Shown here: positions 35,987 through 44,657 of the stretch, piece after piece
How positions within the stretch are numbered: the stretch's first letter is position 1
Layout: each line of letters opens with the position of its first letter
NCBI RefSeq assembly: GCF_021532655.1
Contig: NZ_JAKGAS010000004.1
Span: 1 to 64,000, forward strand
DNA: 64,000 nucleotides
Reading direction: 5' to 3'
Source: Paraglaciecola algarum
Lineage (GTDB): Bacteria > Pseudomonadota > Gammaproteobacteria > Enterobacterales > Alteromonadaceae
The notes under the pieces: generated by a model
Seen by the model: only the letters and a program-made list of their open reading frames with translations
Database searches by the model: none
Told to the model about the DNA's origin: nothing
Made by a program: the position numbers and the translations under genes

Positions 35987-37055
35987 TGGTTTGTTCTTCT
36001 GCTAAGTGTTCAAAAATCGAATCAATACTTTCAGTTAAATCTTCAGGTTTATCACAATTACAAGTTAAAGCTTCTGTGATCATTTCAGTATATTGCACTG
36101 CATGTTTAGGACATGGCTCTACCTGTTCTGTAGCAAAATCTGGCATAAGTATGGCTGGCTCACTAGCGCCTGTAATTAACATCACAGGACAATCTACAGC
36201 TTGTGCGTACCACCTATCGCCATTTGCACGGCATACCAACAAATCACTAGCCGCCAACATTTTAAGCAGGGTTTTAGGGTTGTTTTGACTTTCAGACGCA
36301 AGCCAAACTTCATAACCTTGCTGCTGTAATGACTTTTTCAATTCCAGTGTATACGGGAACTGCCCCCCATCTTCAGAGTTTTCTAGACTTAAACCTATGA
36401 CTTTTTGTGATTTGGCTTTTTGGGCTAATCGTTTATCTGCTGCCAGCTTAATTTTTTGCTGTATTTCTTTAATATTCAAATCACAACACTGATTCAGATA
36501 AAACTCTGGATACCCTCCGTCAGGCAAATTCGGTGACTGCCACCAAGGGGTCATCCATTTGTACATGCCTCTAAATGTGCTATCTAAATAAGTACTGGTA
36601 TTATTCACATAATCCGCTTCTAACGTTTGCTTCTCTACCTTGCCCAATAAAGTTTGAATAGACATACTCAAAAAGTTGCCTGTGACAGGCTCTCCAGCAT
36701 CTTGTAAAAATCGAGCTAAAAAACAGGGCATAAAAGCAGTATCAAGGTTAATTATTTGCGAATATTCTTCGCCAATAATATCTTCAGCCAAACCCAAAAA
36801 GGATTCCATTGCTTGATAAAAGTTATCTGGCCATTGGTCTGCACTCAAAGTATGTAAGTGAATGTTTGGCTCTGCTGCGGTTATCACTTTAGCCACTTCA
36901 CCAAAAGTTAATAAATGAATTTCGGCTTCAGGCACTTGCTGTTGAAAAAAGCGCACCGCTGGTAAACCTATGGCACAAACGTCTGCTGAGGCCAACATCC
37001 GAATAATTAAAATTTTGTCTTTTTTTGCAGAGTTGTCTACGACTGGATTATTCAT
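35979..37055 (-). CDS. GT9 (heptosyltransferase-like) glycosyltransferase in the pse operon
   Basis: The 358-residue GT-B protein resembles the ADP-heptose:LPS heptosyltransferase family (GT9), with ILIIRMLASADVCAIGLPAV at the N-terminus, EIHLLTFGEVAKVI, and a donor-site region containing VIGLSLENSEDGG and SDLLVCRANG. It has no LPS genes around it. It lies between pseF and pseI with 8-base overlaps on both sides. A role as a sugar transferase for the flagellar glycan is likely, but donor and acceptor are not predictable. Confidence 0.72.
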   Translation of the reverse strand: MNNPVVDNSAKKDKILIIRMLASADVCAIGLPAVRFFQQQVPEAEIHLLTFGEVAKVITAAEPNIHLHTLSADQWPDNFYQAMESFLGLAEDIIGEEYSQIINLDTAFMPCFLARFLQDAGEPVTGNFLSMSIQTLLGKVEKQTLEADYVNNTSTYLDSTFRGMYKWMTPWWQSPNLPDGGYPEFYLNQCCDLNIKEIQQKIKLAADKRLAQKAKSQKVIGLSLENSEDGGQFPYTLELKKSLQQQGYEVWLASESQNNPKTLLKMLAASDLLVCRANGDRWYAQAVDCPVMLITGASEPAILMPDFATEQVEPCPKHAVQYTEMITEALTCNCDKPEDLTESIDSIFEHLAEEQTNG

Positions 37056-37746
37056 TTTTTTCCTTTACATAAGCTTTGTACATGAGTTCAGCTCTTTGCC
37101 AATCCTCAGGAGTATCAATATCTTGCACTAAATGGCGAGGTAAAATGACCGGAATGCTATGAGGTGCAAATACTTTATCATTTTTTAAGTAGGCATCTTG
37201 TGTGCCCCAATAAAATTGCCCGGCATCATGGAAAGCCTCAGCTAAATCTTGAGAGCGTTTACCAATAAACTCCGGATACATAGGTGCAATACCTGTATCT
37301 ACCTGCTTCAATGCTCTTTGCACCGGAAATGGAAAACTGGTCACTGAAAATGCAAATTTTTTGCTTTTATCTTTCCTAAGTTTTTCAATTCCCATTTTTA
37401 ACGACTCGGCGGTTAAAAATGGCGCGGTAGCATAAATACAACAACAAAACTCAGGTTCAAAAAAATTCTGTTTACAATACTCAATCGCATGCCGAGTAAC
37501 CGGCATAGTCCCCACATAATCATTAGATAAATCTGCAGGTCTATAAAACGGCACCTCGGCACCGTATTCTTTGGCAATCTGAGCCACATCTTCACTGTCA
37601 GTAGACACCAATACTTTTTCAAATTCACCACTGTCTAAGGCAGCCTGAATCGAATAAGCGATTAAAGGTTTGCCGGCAAACATTTTAATATTCTTGCCTG
37701 GTATCCTTTTACTTCCGCCCCTTGCAGGGATCACCGCTAAATTCAC
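37048..37746 (-). CDS. pseF: PseF, CMP-pseudaminic acid cytidylyltransferase
   Basis: PseF activates pseudaminic acid with CTP. The 232-residue protein starts with AVIPARGGSKRIPGKNI, the CMP-nonulosonate synthetase signature, followed by MFAGKPLIAYSI, VSTDSEDVAQIA and RPADLSND. A metal-binding QDIDTPEDW aspartate pair lies near the C-terminus. It overlaps pseC by 4 and the GT9 gene by 8 bases. Presence of pseB, C, G and I in the same operon distinguishes it from NeuA. Confidence 0.95.
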   Translation of the reverse strand: MNLAVIPARGGSKRIPGKNIKMFAGKPLIAYSIQAALDSGEFEKVLVSTDSEDVAQIAKEYGAEVPFYRPADLSNDYVGTMPVTRHAIEYCKQNFFEPEFCCCIYATAPFLTAESLKMGIEKLRKDKSKKFAFSVTSFPFPVQRALKQVDTGIAPMYPEFIGKRSQDLAEAFHDAGQFYWGTQDAYLKNDKVFAPHSIPVILPRHLVQDIDTPEDWQRAELMYKAYVKEKNE

Positions 37747-38900
37747 TTTACGTCCTCTTCTAACACTTCACGCAAAGCTTGAATTACTTGTGCTTGTTGC
37801 TGCGCTGTCATATCTGGAAATAAAGGTAGTGTGAGAGCATGATTATAAAACGTTTCGGCCACAGGGAAGTCTCCTTGCTTAAAGCCTAAATTTTGATAAT
37901 AAGGTTGTAAATGGATGGGAATGTAATGCACATTTACCCCAATGTTTTTTTCGTGAAGCTTTTGGAAAACATCCTTACGTGAATGGGTTTTAAGCTCAAT
38001 CATATATAAATGCCAAGCGCTGTTTTGTAACTCACTTATTTGAGGTAAAAGTAAGGGCAAATCAGCTAGTGCTTGATCATACTTAGCCGCAAGTTCTCGT
38101 CGTTTACTAATAAAGTTATCAATCTTTTTAAGTTGAGATAAACCTAAAGCTGCATGAATATCACTCATACGATAATTGTAACCCAGCTCAACTTGCTGAT
38201 AATACCAAGGCCCATGACTGTCACCAGACATCTGACTTGGATCACGTGTCACGCCATGTTTAGCAAATAAGACTAACTTTTGCTGTAAACTTTGATTATT
38301 AGTTAACACCGCACCACCTTCTGCTGAGGTAATGGATTTAACGGGATGAAAACTAAGCACTGTCATATCTGAATATTTGCAGCATCCAATCTTGGTGTTT
38401 TTGTAATTCCCCCCCAAAGCATGAGCAGCGTCTTCAATCAACAACACACCATATTTTAGGGTTAATTTTTGGATAGTCTGCATGTCACAACTTAAACCAG
38501 AAAAATGCACCAGGATAAGAACTTTAGGTAAATTATTTTGTTGCTTAGCTAATAATAATTTTTGCGCCAATTGAGCGAGATCAATGTTACGTGTAGTCTT
38601 ATCAATATCCACAAAGTCAATTTTCGCTCCGCAATACAATGCACAATTGGCCGAGGCAACGAAGGTATTAGGAACAGTCCAAACCAAATCATTCTGCCCA
38701 ACACCAGCAGCTAAGCAGGCTATATGTAATCCAGAAGTGCCACTATTTACCGCTACCGCATATTGACTATGCGTATATTCACAAAGTGCGGTTTCAAATT
38801 GAGGAACTATCGCCCCTTGAGTCAAAAACTGATTACGTAACACATCAATCACTGCATCTACGTCATCTTCATCAACTGAATGTTTACCGTAAGGAAGCAT
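37743..38900 (-). CDS. pseC: PseC, UDP-4-amino-4,6-dideoxy-L-AltNAc transaminase
   Basis: PseC is the PLP-dependent C4 aminotransferase acting after PseB. The 385-residue DegT/DnrJ/EryC1-family protein shows YGKHSVDEDDVDAV, VNSGTSGLHIACLAAG, VPNTFVASANCALY, IEDAAHALGG, and the PLP-lysine segment SFHPVKSITSAEGGA. It is 26 bases downstream of pseB. Confidence 0.95.
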   Translation of the reverse strand: MLPYGKHSVDEDDVDAVIDVLRNQFLTQGAIVPQFETALCEYTHSQYAVAVNSGTSGLHIACLAAGVGQNDLVWTVPNTFVASANCALYCGAKIDFVDIDKTTRNIDLAQLAQKLLLAKQQNNLPKVLILVHFSGLSCDMQTIQKLTLKYGVLLIEDAAHALGGNYKNTKIGCCKYSDMTVLSFHPVKSITSAEGGAVLTNNQSLQQKLVLFAKHGVTRDPSQMSGDSHGPWYYQQVELGYNYRMSDIHAALGLSQLKKIDNFISKRRELAAKYDQALADLPLLLPQISELQNSAWHLYMIELKTHSRKDVFQKLHEKNIGVNVHYIPIHLQPYYQNLGFKQGDFPVAETFYNHALTLPLFPDMTAQQQAQVIQALREVLEEDVK

Positions 38901-38926
38901 AGTGGGGTCAGCTACTTGTTAATTGT

Positions 38927-39925
38927 CTAAAGGGTTTCTTTATCAAGTTGTTTTAACTCTTCAACTGTCAAAAAATGTGGATTAGTCCCGGAGTGGTATT
39001 CAAATTTATCTGCCACCTCTTCACCCAACTCTCCCAATTTATTCTTTTTATAATTAATATTCTTATCAAAAAATTTAATCGCTGGAGTTATCACATAATG
39101 GTCATCAAATTCTAAGGAATGATGAGCCATTTCTTCAGGCACCATCACTTCATGTAGTTTTTCGCCAGGACGTATGCCCACTAGTTTATATTCACGTTTA
39201 CCACTAATTGACTCAACTAAATCTAAAATACGAATGGATGGGATCTTGGGGACAAATATTTCACCACCTTGCATACGTTGGAAGTTCTGAATAACAAACT
39301 CTACGCCTTCATCTAAAGTGATCCAAAAGCGAGTCATTTCTTCATGGGTAACCGGTAACACCTTAGTGCCTTGCTCTAGCAACTTATGGTAAAAAGGCAC
39401 TACTGAACCTCTGGAACCTACCACATTGCCATATCGAACCACCGCAAACCTAGGGCCTTTAGCGCCAGCGATGTTATTCGCCGCCACAAATAACTTATCT
39501 GAAGCAAGTTTAGTTGCACCGTATAAATTAACCGGATTAGCCGCTTTATCGGTAGATAGGGCAATCACTCGTCTAACATCCGCATGAATAGCAGCATCTA
39601 TTACGTTTTGCGCACCATTAATATTGGTTTTAATACATTCATTGGGGTTATATTCGGCAGCTGGAACTTGCTTTAACGCGGCGGCATGTACCACATAATC
39701 GACTTCACGCATGGCCGACTTAAGTCTTTCTTTATCCCGCACATCACCAATAAAATAGCGCATGGCTGGAGCATCAAAATCTTGCTGCATTTCAAACTGT
39801 TTAAGTTCATCTCGAGAATAGATTATGACTTTTTTAGGAGAATAATGTTTTAATAAGTATGCAGTAAAACATTTACCAAAAGAGCCTGTTCCACCTGTTA
39901 TTAGAATTGATTTATCGTTGAACAT
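38927..39925 (-). CDS. pseB: PseB, UDP-GlcNAc C6-dehydratase/C5-epimerase
   Basis: PseB is the first enzyme of pseudaminic acid synthesis. The 332-residue extended SDR has the NADP-binding SILITGGTGSFGKCF, the ISRDEL-like YSRDELKQFEMQ segment, ALKQVPAAEYNP, ALSTDKAANPVNLYGATK with the catalytic residues, and VRYGNVVGSRGSV. I chose ATG 39925, which has a GAGG RBS at the right distance, over a TTG two codons earlier. It heads the pse operon, 76 bases downstream of fliT. Confidence 0.95.
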   Translation of the reverse strand: MFNDKSILITGGTGSFGKCFTAYLLKHYSPKKVIIYSRDELKQFEMQQDFDAPAMRYFIGDVRDKERLKSAMREVDYVVHAAALKQVPAAEYNPNECIKTNINGAQNVIDAAIHADVRRVIALSTDKAANPVNLYGATKLASDKLFVAANNIAGAKGPRFAVVRYGNVVGSRGSVVPFYHKLLEQGTKVLPVTHEEMTRFWITLDEGVEFVIQNFQRMQGGEIFVPKIPSIRILDLVESISGKREYKLVGIRPGEKLHEVMVPEEMAHHSLEFDDHYVITPAIKFFDKNINYKKNKLGELGEEVADKFEYHSGTNPHFLTVEELKQLDKETL

Positions 39926-40001
39926 AACCAACCTCAGTTATTCATTTTTACAGAATATGATAAGCGCATAGTAGCAGGTTTATTTTTAATATATAAATCA
40001 A

Positions 40002-40310
40002 TTATTTATACTTTTTTACCGCCTTGCGGCCACGAACTAAACCTGATAGTTGATTTAATGACGCTTTAAATAGTTGATTAGCCCCTGCAACTAATAGGCC
40101 ATTAACTTCTATTTCAGCTTTTATAAAATTTTGTCTTGCATCGCCATATACTTCATCCAAGTACTGTTGAATAAATTCATCACGTTTAGTAGCTAGTTGC
40201 AAAAATTCGGATTCATCAGGATCTGGTTTGGCTAAAAGAGCCAAGAGATCCTGATTAATTTCTTTTAAAGAAGATGGGGTATATAGGTGGTCTAATACTA
40301 AGTTCTTCAA
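40002..40310 (-). CDS. FliT-like small flagellar chaperone
   Basis: This 102-residue, mostly helical protein follows fliS with a four-base overlap, the place normally held by fliT, the export chaperone for FliD. The sequence shows a leucine-rich helical N-terminus (LKEINQDLLALLAKPDPDES) and a basic C-terminus (GRKAVKKYK). FliT proteins are poorly conserved, so the assignment rests on size and synteny. Confidence 0.6.
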   Translation of the reverse strand: MKNLVLDHLYTPSSLKEINQDLLALLAKPDPDESEFLQLATKRDEFIQQYLDEVYGDARQNFIKAEIEVNGLLVAGANQLFKASLNQLSGLVRGRKAVKKYK

Positions 40311-40738
40311 ACTGCCGCTTGACGTTTCTGCCTCTGCATTTCGTAAGCCTCTTGTTTAGCCGACTCTGGTATTTGTAACCAAGCCGCTTTAATCGGTGAA
40401 AGTAGACTAATCACTTCGTCAATAATCTTCAAGCTATTCTGCACATTAGCATCAATTAACCGTTGCAACATATATTCATATAAGTCAAATAGGTTACCCG
40501 CGACTTCACCTTCAGTAGACAAATCTAAAGTGTCTCGTAGATTCATCAAAATAGCAGATGCTCGAGATAAATTTTCTGACTTTCCGGCAAAATCTTTACG
40601 CTCAATACAACCCTTGGTATAGGCCAACTTATCTAACGCGCCTTGCATTAACAACAAGGTTAAGCGATGCGGGTCAGCTTGGGATATATCTTGTTTAAGA
40701 TTACCTTTTTTATAAGCATTGATACCTTTTAAGGCCAT
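40307..40738 (-). CDS. fliS: FliS, flagellin export chaperone
   Basis: FliS binds the flagellin C-terminus in the cytoplasm and prevents early polymerisation. The 143-residue protein has INAYKKGNLKQDISQADPHR with the FliS-typical tyrosine and the LTLLLMQGALDKL helix. LSRASAILMNLRDTLDLSTE, GNLFDLYEYML and the C-terminal ISLLSPIKAAW follow. It lies between fliD and fliT, the usual order. Confidence 0.95.
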   Translation of the reverse strand: MALKGINAYKKGNLKQDISQADPHRLTLLLMQGALDKLAYTKGCIERKDFAGKSENLSRASAILMNLRDTLDLSTEGEVAGNLFDLYEYMLQRLIDANVQNSLKIIDEVISLLSPIKAAWLQIPESAKQEAYEMQRQKRQAAV

Positions 40739-40773
40739 ACTACTTCTCCGTCACAATCCAATATAAAATTAAG

Positions 40774-42267
40774 TTAAGCACTACCTAGAGCAGCAAATAA
40801 AGCTGATCCAGTTTGATTTAGTTTAGACACTGTAAGATCTAGGTTTAAATACTTATCTCGTAAAATCTGTTCAGTGTTCATGAGTCTTAGTTCAAGCTGC
40901 TCTCTATCATCTAACAGCTGATCTTTTACATCTTTAGCCGCATTTTCACGAGACTTAATTAAACCACTATATGAGGTATATTCATCAACAAAGTCGTAAA
41001 GGTTTACAGCAACACCATTAGTTTCATCAGTAAATAACGATGCTATTTCGTCAAAACTATCAGCCAAAGCATTTTTCAAACGGTCTTCACCACTTCCAAA
41101 CCCAAACTTATCATAGGAGCCAATTTCTAAATCACCGTCTTCATTAAACTCAATACCTAACTGGAATAATCCACCTAACTCTGAAGATTCGACCGCAGAA
41201 AACATTATGCTGTTGAGACCAGATTGAATACCACGGATCATTGAGTCACCAGCAAAGGCTCCATCTTCTTCTAGGTCGGACGTACCATATTTAGTTAAAC
41301 GTTTTATCTCTGAATTAAGATTGTTAAAGTTGTCGACAAAATCACGAATAGTTTTTTCTACCCCTTCACTATCAAAACCTATACTTAACTTTGAGGTTCT
41401 AAAGGTGACACCATCTGCTTCAAGTTCAGATAACTCAGTAACATTAAATTCTACATTCTCAATGACATTTTCAAATTCATTAGTTGAGCTTTCAACCTTA
41501 ATACCATCAATCGTAGCCTTAGCATTTTGCGCTGGTACAACTGGAGAAAGGTTATTAGCTGTCGTGGTCACTTCATCTGAACGCACGGTTGATAAGCGAT
41601 CTAATTCGGCAATATCACTATCGTTAACAATAACCAGATCATTACCGTCACCAGTGCGGTTAGAGGTAAAAACTAATTTTACCCCACCATCGACAGTACC
41701 TGTGGAAACAATACTAGAGGTCACACCAAAGTTGTCACTATTAGCATTAATTGCCGAGCTAAGATCTTGCAAACTCATAGTATCGGTTATAGCAATAGTG
41801 AAGGAGTCAACTCCGCCTCCCCCATCTTCTTTAGGCGCTTTAAAGCTTAATGAACCTGGGCCATTACCAGTTGATAATATTGAATCAGTTGTGGCAGCAA
41901 AACCACCATCAACTGCGTCAGCAGTTTGAATGCGACTACCACTTGCCAGTTGAGTCACCGCAATCTGATAGTCTGCTTCTACAGCACTATTTGAAGCTTC
42001 AGCAGTAAAAGGTTCAATCCCTTCAGTAGGATTATCGATAGTAGGTTCACGACCTTTAAGATTGGCTTCAGTGCGCAATTCATCAAGGGTTTCCTGGAAA
42101 TCATCGAGTTTAGATTTTAGTTGGCCTAAACCAGAAATTTCGGCTTCAACTTCTTCTTCTCTTTTATCAATACGATCAGTTTTAGGCTTACGTTCAGCTT
42201 CTAGCAGCTGCGTAACTAGCCCTTCAAGGTCTAAACCAGACCCTACACCTAATGACTGAATTGACAT
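40774..42267 (-). CDS. fliD: FliD, flagellar filament cap (HAP2)
   Basis: FliD caps the filament and guides flagellin folding. The 497-residue protein has the N-terminal SLGVGSGLDLEGLVTQLLEA and a coiled-coil KREEEVEAEISGLGQLKSKL. A variable centre with FliD-type beta domains and a C-terminal coiled coil ending in LDLTVSKLNQTGSAL follow. ATG 42267 has a GAGG RBS and matches the family start; the TTG four codons earlier is rejected. Confidence 0.95.
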   Translation of the reverse strand: MSIQSLGVGSGLDLEGLVTQLLEAERKPKTDRIDKREEEVEAEISGLGQLKSKLDDFQETLDELRTEANLKGREPTIDNPTEGIEPFTAEASNSAVEADYQIAVTQLASGSRIQTADAVDGGFAATTDSILSTGNGPGSLSFKAPKEDGGGGVDSFTIAITDTMSLQDLSSAINANSDNFGVTSSIVSTGTVDGGVKLVFTSNRTGDGNDLVIVNDSDIAELDRLSTVRSDEVTTTANNLSPVVPAQNAKATIDGIKVESSTNEFENVIENVEFNVTELSELEADGVTFRTSKLSIGFDSEGVEKTIRDFVDNFNNLNSEIKRLTKYGTSDLEEDGAFAGDSMIRGIQSGLNSIMFSAVESSELGGLFQLGIEFNEDGDLEIGSYDKFGFGSGEDRLKNALADSFDEIASLFTDETNGVAVNLYDFVDEYTSYSGLIKSRENAAKDVKDQLLDDREQLELRLMNTEQILRDKYLNLDLTVSKLNQTGSALFAALGSA

Positions 42268-42340
42268 AAAACACCTCAATAATCTTAAAGAAAGACAAAG
42301 ATCTAGCTTTTTCTACTTTAATATTAGTTTAATTGCCTAA

Positions 42341-42757
42341 CTACACTTGTTTATTAAATAACAAACCTACTGCCGCACCAACATCCGTATGTAAATCTCT
42401 TAACCTATCTGACAACTGTAAAATTTCTTCTGAAGGGATTTGCCTAATGACTTCACCGGACTCAGTGTCTGTCACTTTTACAATTTGCTTTTTACTATCT
42501 TCATCTATGGAAAAATTCAGTTGTCTATTACTAGCCTGAACAAATTCACTTATTTCCGATACTGCATTATCAATTTGTTCAGGCGAAACTTTCCCTAATT
42601 CTCTTTCTTCTTTTTCGGCTGAAGAAGAGTTTCCTTTAGACAATTGTTCTACTTTATCTATTTCGGCAACAGATTTATTCGTTTGTTGTTGAACAAGTTC
42701 TTTCTCTATTCCTACAGAAGCAAAATCTTGGCCAATACTTTGAGAATCAATTTTCAT
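42341..42757 (-). CDS. flaG: FlaG family protein
   Basis: FlaG affects filament length in polar-flagellated bacteria. The 138-residue protein has a variable charged N-terminus and the conserved C-terminal FlaG domain: LNFSIDEDSKKQIVKVTD, then GEVIRQIPSEEILQL and a closing GLLFNKQV. It stands between flagellin A and fliD as in Vibrio and Shewanella. A hairpin precedes it. Confidence 0.92.
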   Translation of the reverse strand: MKIDSQSIGQDFASVGIEKELVQQQTNKSVAEIDKVEQLSKGNSSSAEKEERELGKVSPEQIDNAVSEISEFVQASNRQLNFSIDEDSKKQIVKVTDTESGEVIRQIPSEEILQLSDRLRDLHTDVGAAVGLLFNKQV

Positions 42758-42778
42758 AAATCACCTCTAAATAACAAC

Positions 42779-42810
42779 AAATGGCCAACTACATACATAG
42801 CCGGCCATTT
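42779..42810 (-). terminator. Hairpin after flagellin A
   Basis: On the minus strand a 13-bp stem (two G-U pairs, six-base loop; arms 42779-42791 and 42798-42810) lies 37 bases past the flagellin A stop. It is followed by a T-rich but interrupted stretch, so it may be a partial terminator that allows some read-through to flaG-fliD-fliS-fliT. Confidence 0.6.
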
Positions 42811-42847
42811 AGCACATTTTCACTTGAATATTTACCTAATCAAATGA

Positions 42848-43672
42848 CTATCCAAGCAATGACAAAGCCGATTGAGGTCTTTGGTTTGCTTGGCTTAACA
42901 CTGACAATGAAGCCTGCTGAACGATTTGATTACGAGTCAATTCCGCTGTTTCACTGGCAAAATCAGTATCTCTGATACGTGAACGTGCACCTGCTACGTT
43001 TTCCGAAATATTAGTTAAGTTACGAATAGTTGATTGGAAGCGGTTTTGCAAAGCACCTAAATCAGCTCGCGCACTACCGATAGTAGATATAGCATTAGTT
43101 ACAGCAGTTAAAGCAGCCGATGCTCCGGCAATAGTCGCAACTGTTGTATCGCCTAATGATAAGCCTGACGCACCATAACCACCTGAACGTGAAATATTCA
43201 CACTGATAGTTTGGCCACCGTTTGCACCTACTAAGAATTTAGCAGAAAAACCACCTTGTAAAATATCCAAATCAGCAAACTGTGTATCTGATGCAATACG
43301 GCTGATTTCATTTTTAAGTGCTGTCACTTCTTTCTGCAATGATGTTCTATCTGCAGAAGAGTTAATACCGTTTTGCGATTGTACAGCCAAAGTACGAATA
43401 CGTTGTAAAGAGTTAGTCACCTCGCCTAACGCACCTTCAGCAGTTTGTGTTAATGAAATAGCATCATTAGCGTTTCGAACTGCTTGATTTAAACCTTGAA
43501 CCTGAGTAGTTAAACGATCTGAGATTTGTAGACCAGCCGCATCATCTGCAGCTCGGTTAATTCTAAAACCTGATGACAAACGTTCAAATGATGTACTAAG
43601 TGCTTGACCTGAACCAGACAGCTGGCGCTGAGCATTCAAAGAAGACACATTTGTATTTACATATAAACCCAT
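42848..43672 (-). CDS. Flagellin A
   Basis: The 274-residue flagellin has the canonical D0/D1 ends: [13 protein letters not shown] at the N-terminus, [20 protein letters not shown], and C-terminal [27 protein letters not shown] and [14 protein letters not shown]. The centre (about 150-205) is short, Ser/Thr/Gly-rich and lacks D2/D3 domains; such surface serines and threonines are the usual Maf glycosylation sites. It is closest to flagellin D (both MGLYVNTN and TRNQIVQQ). A strong sigma-28 promoter lies about 170 bases upstream. Confidence 0.97.
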   Translation of the reverse strand: MGLYVNTNVSSLNAQRQLSGSGQALSTSFERLSSGFRINRAADDAAGLQISDRLTTQVQGLNQAVRNANDAISLTQTAEGALGEVTNSLQRIRTLAVQSQNGINSSADRTSLQKEVTALKNEISRIASDTQFADLDILQGGFSAKFLVGANGGQTISVNISRSGGYGASGLSLGDTTVATIAGASAALTAVTNAISTIGSARADLGALQNRFQSTIRNLTNISENVAGARSRIRDTDFASETAELTRNQIVQQASLSVLSQANQRPQSALSLLG

Positions 43673-43842
43673 AAAACCTCCTGAAAACTCACTGCTTGCC
43701 GTTAAAGACCAAGTAACAGTAAGTTTGCCTCAATTTAAATGCTATGGGCCTCCCCTTAGCATTACCTCAAAATATCAAAAACCGAGTACCTCTACTCAGA
43801 TTAATAATAAAAGTAGTTAGTTAAACTACCCCTCAACTAAAG

Positions 43843-43869
43843 TTATCGACCCCTTCTAAAACAACTTTA
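43843..43869 (-). promoter_or_regulatory. Sigma-28 promoter of flagellin A
   Basis: Read on the minus strand: TAAAGTTG, 11 bases, GTCGATAA, which matches 7 of 8 positions in both boxes of the sigma-28 consensus. It implies a leader of roughly 165 bases before the ATG at 43672. Confidence 0.88.
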
Positions 43870-44165
43870 ATTTTTTTTTGATATTTTTTTAAACTTTTTA
43901 ACTAAAACAGAGAGATGAAATGAAATACTAAATAAAATCAATCAGATAAAATAAAACGAGCTTTAGTAAATTTTAAAAATACTTAATTTATATATCTAAA
44001 GGGACACGATATTAGAGGTTTTAATGTTGAATAAGACAATCAATATTTAGGGTGGCTCGTAAAACTGTATTGCACCTAAACATTATAACAATGTGAAAAG
44101 TTGGCATACTGTATGCTTTATGTTTGTCAGATACATAACCTGCATTCAAATGCAATTATGTAAAG

Positions 44166-44202
44166 AAAAAAGGCCGGGGCTCTCACAAAATGAGAACACC
44201 CG
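44166..44202 (-). terminator. Terminator copy 1 in flagellin A/B spacer
   Basis: On the minus strand a GC-rich hairpin (CGGG with CCCG outer stem, seven-base inner stem) is followed by CC and six T. The sequence just before it (up to 44236) is nearly the same as before terminator copy 2, including a run reading GCTCACGTTAGGAG on the plus strand. Confidence 0.7.
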
Positions 44203-44244
44203 ACCAACTTGCTCACGTTAGGAGATGGAGCAAAGAAGGTTTCT

Positions 44245-44317
44245 GTCGACTGGTGGGATTAGAGATGAATACTGGCCTCTCAACCAAACTTCTACACTCT
44301 CAGTCCTATTAGTCGAC
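44245..44317 (-). repeat. Flagellin-spacer element, copy 1
   Basis: This 73-base block is bounded by inverted GTCGAC hexamers and shares a 47-base identical core (starting ATTAGAGATG, ending CTCTCAGT on the plus strand) with the copy at 44459-44531. The arms differ but keep pairing. On the minus strand the core contains GGACTGAGAGTGTAG, which also occurs just before the RBS of flagellin D. Confidence 0.8.
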
Positions 44318-44319
44318 GT

Positions 44320-44356
44320 TTTAATTCATCACTGCTATCAGTATAGATGAATTAAA
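44320..44356. repeat. Perfect 11-bp inverted repeat
   Basis: Arms TTTAATTCATC (44320-44330) and GATGAATTAAA (44346-44356) with a 15-base loop. It follows the first 73-base element and has no T-run on either side. Function unknown. Confidence 0.7.
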
Positions 44357-44458
44357 TCAGAATCTTGTTTTGTTTAAAAACTACCTAGTAGTTTAATTGT
44401 TTAAGGCTTTAGCCCAATCAATTTGTGTAATAGCAGTCAACGAGTTTATACTGTTTCA

Positions 44459-44531
44459 GTCGACTGACAGAATTAGAGATGAATACTGGCCTCTCAACCA
44501 AACTTCTACACTCTCAGTTCTGTTGGTCGAC
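44459..44531 (-). repeat. Flagellin-spacer element, copy 2
   Basis: Second copy of the 73-base block with GTCGAC ends. Compared with copy 1, bases in the left arm (GGA to GAA on the minus strand) and right arm (TCC to TTC) have changed together, which keeps the stem. Confidence 0.8.
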
Positions 44532-44542
44532 GTTTTCCATTC

Positions 44543-44600
44543 TATTTTCTATTTTCTATTTTCTATTTTCTATTTTCTATTTTCTATTTTCTATTTTCTA
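44543..44600. repeat. Heptanucleotide microsatellite, eight copies of TATTTTC
   Basis: Eight perfect copies of TATTTTC plus two bases stand in tandem at 44543-44600, directly beside element copy 2. The seven-base unit is not a multiple of three, and no real coding frame crosses it. It lies about 290 bases downstream of the flagellin B stop and about 670 bases before the flagellin A promoter. Confidence 0.95.
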
Positions 44601-44621
44601 AAAGAATAACATGTTGGCCTT

Positions 44622-44657
44622 AAAAAAGGCCGGGTAAATACCAATTGATATTACCCG
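44622..44657 (-). terminator. Terminator copy 2, after flagellin B
   Basis: On the minus strand a hairpin built on CGGGTAA and TTACCCG, with a partly paired centre, is followed by GCC and six T. It is the likely end of the flagellin B transcript, 230 bases past the stop codon. Confidence 0.75.

Noticed and set aside
34904-38900. Reading the nonulosonic acid genes as a legionaminic or sialic acid (neu/leg) pathway.
   Set aside because: The gene set includes PseB-type dehydratase and PseG/PseH in pse order, and no NeuC-type epimerase is present.
44397-44609. A plus-strand reading frame across the heptanucleotide repeat.
   Set aside because: Its product is made of repeat-derived Ile-Phe-Tyr-Phe-Leu units plus antisense of the spacer element; there is no RBS and no family.
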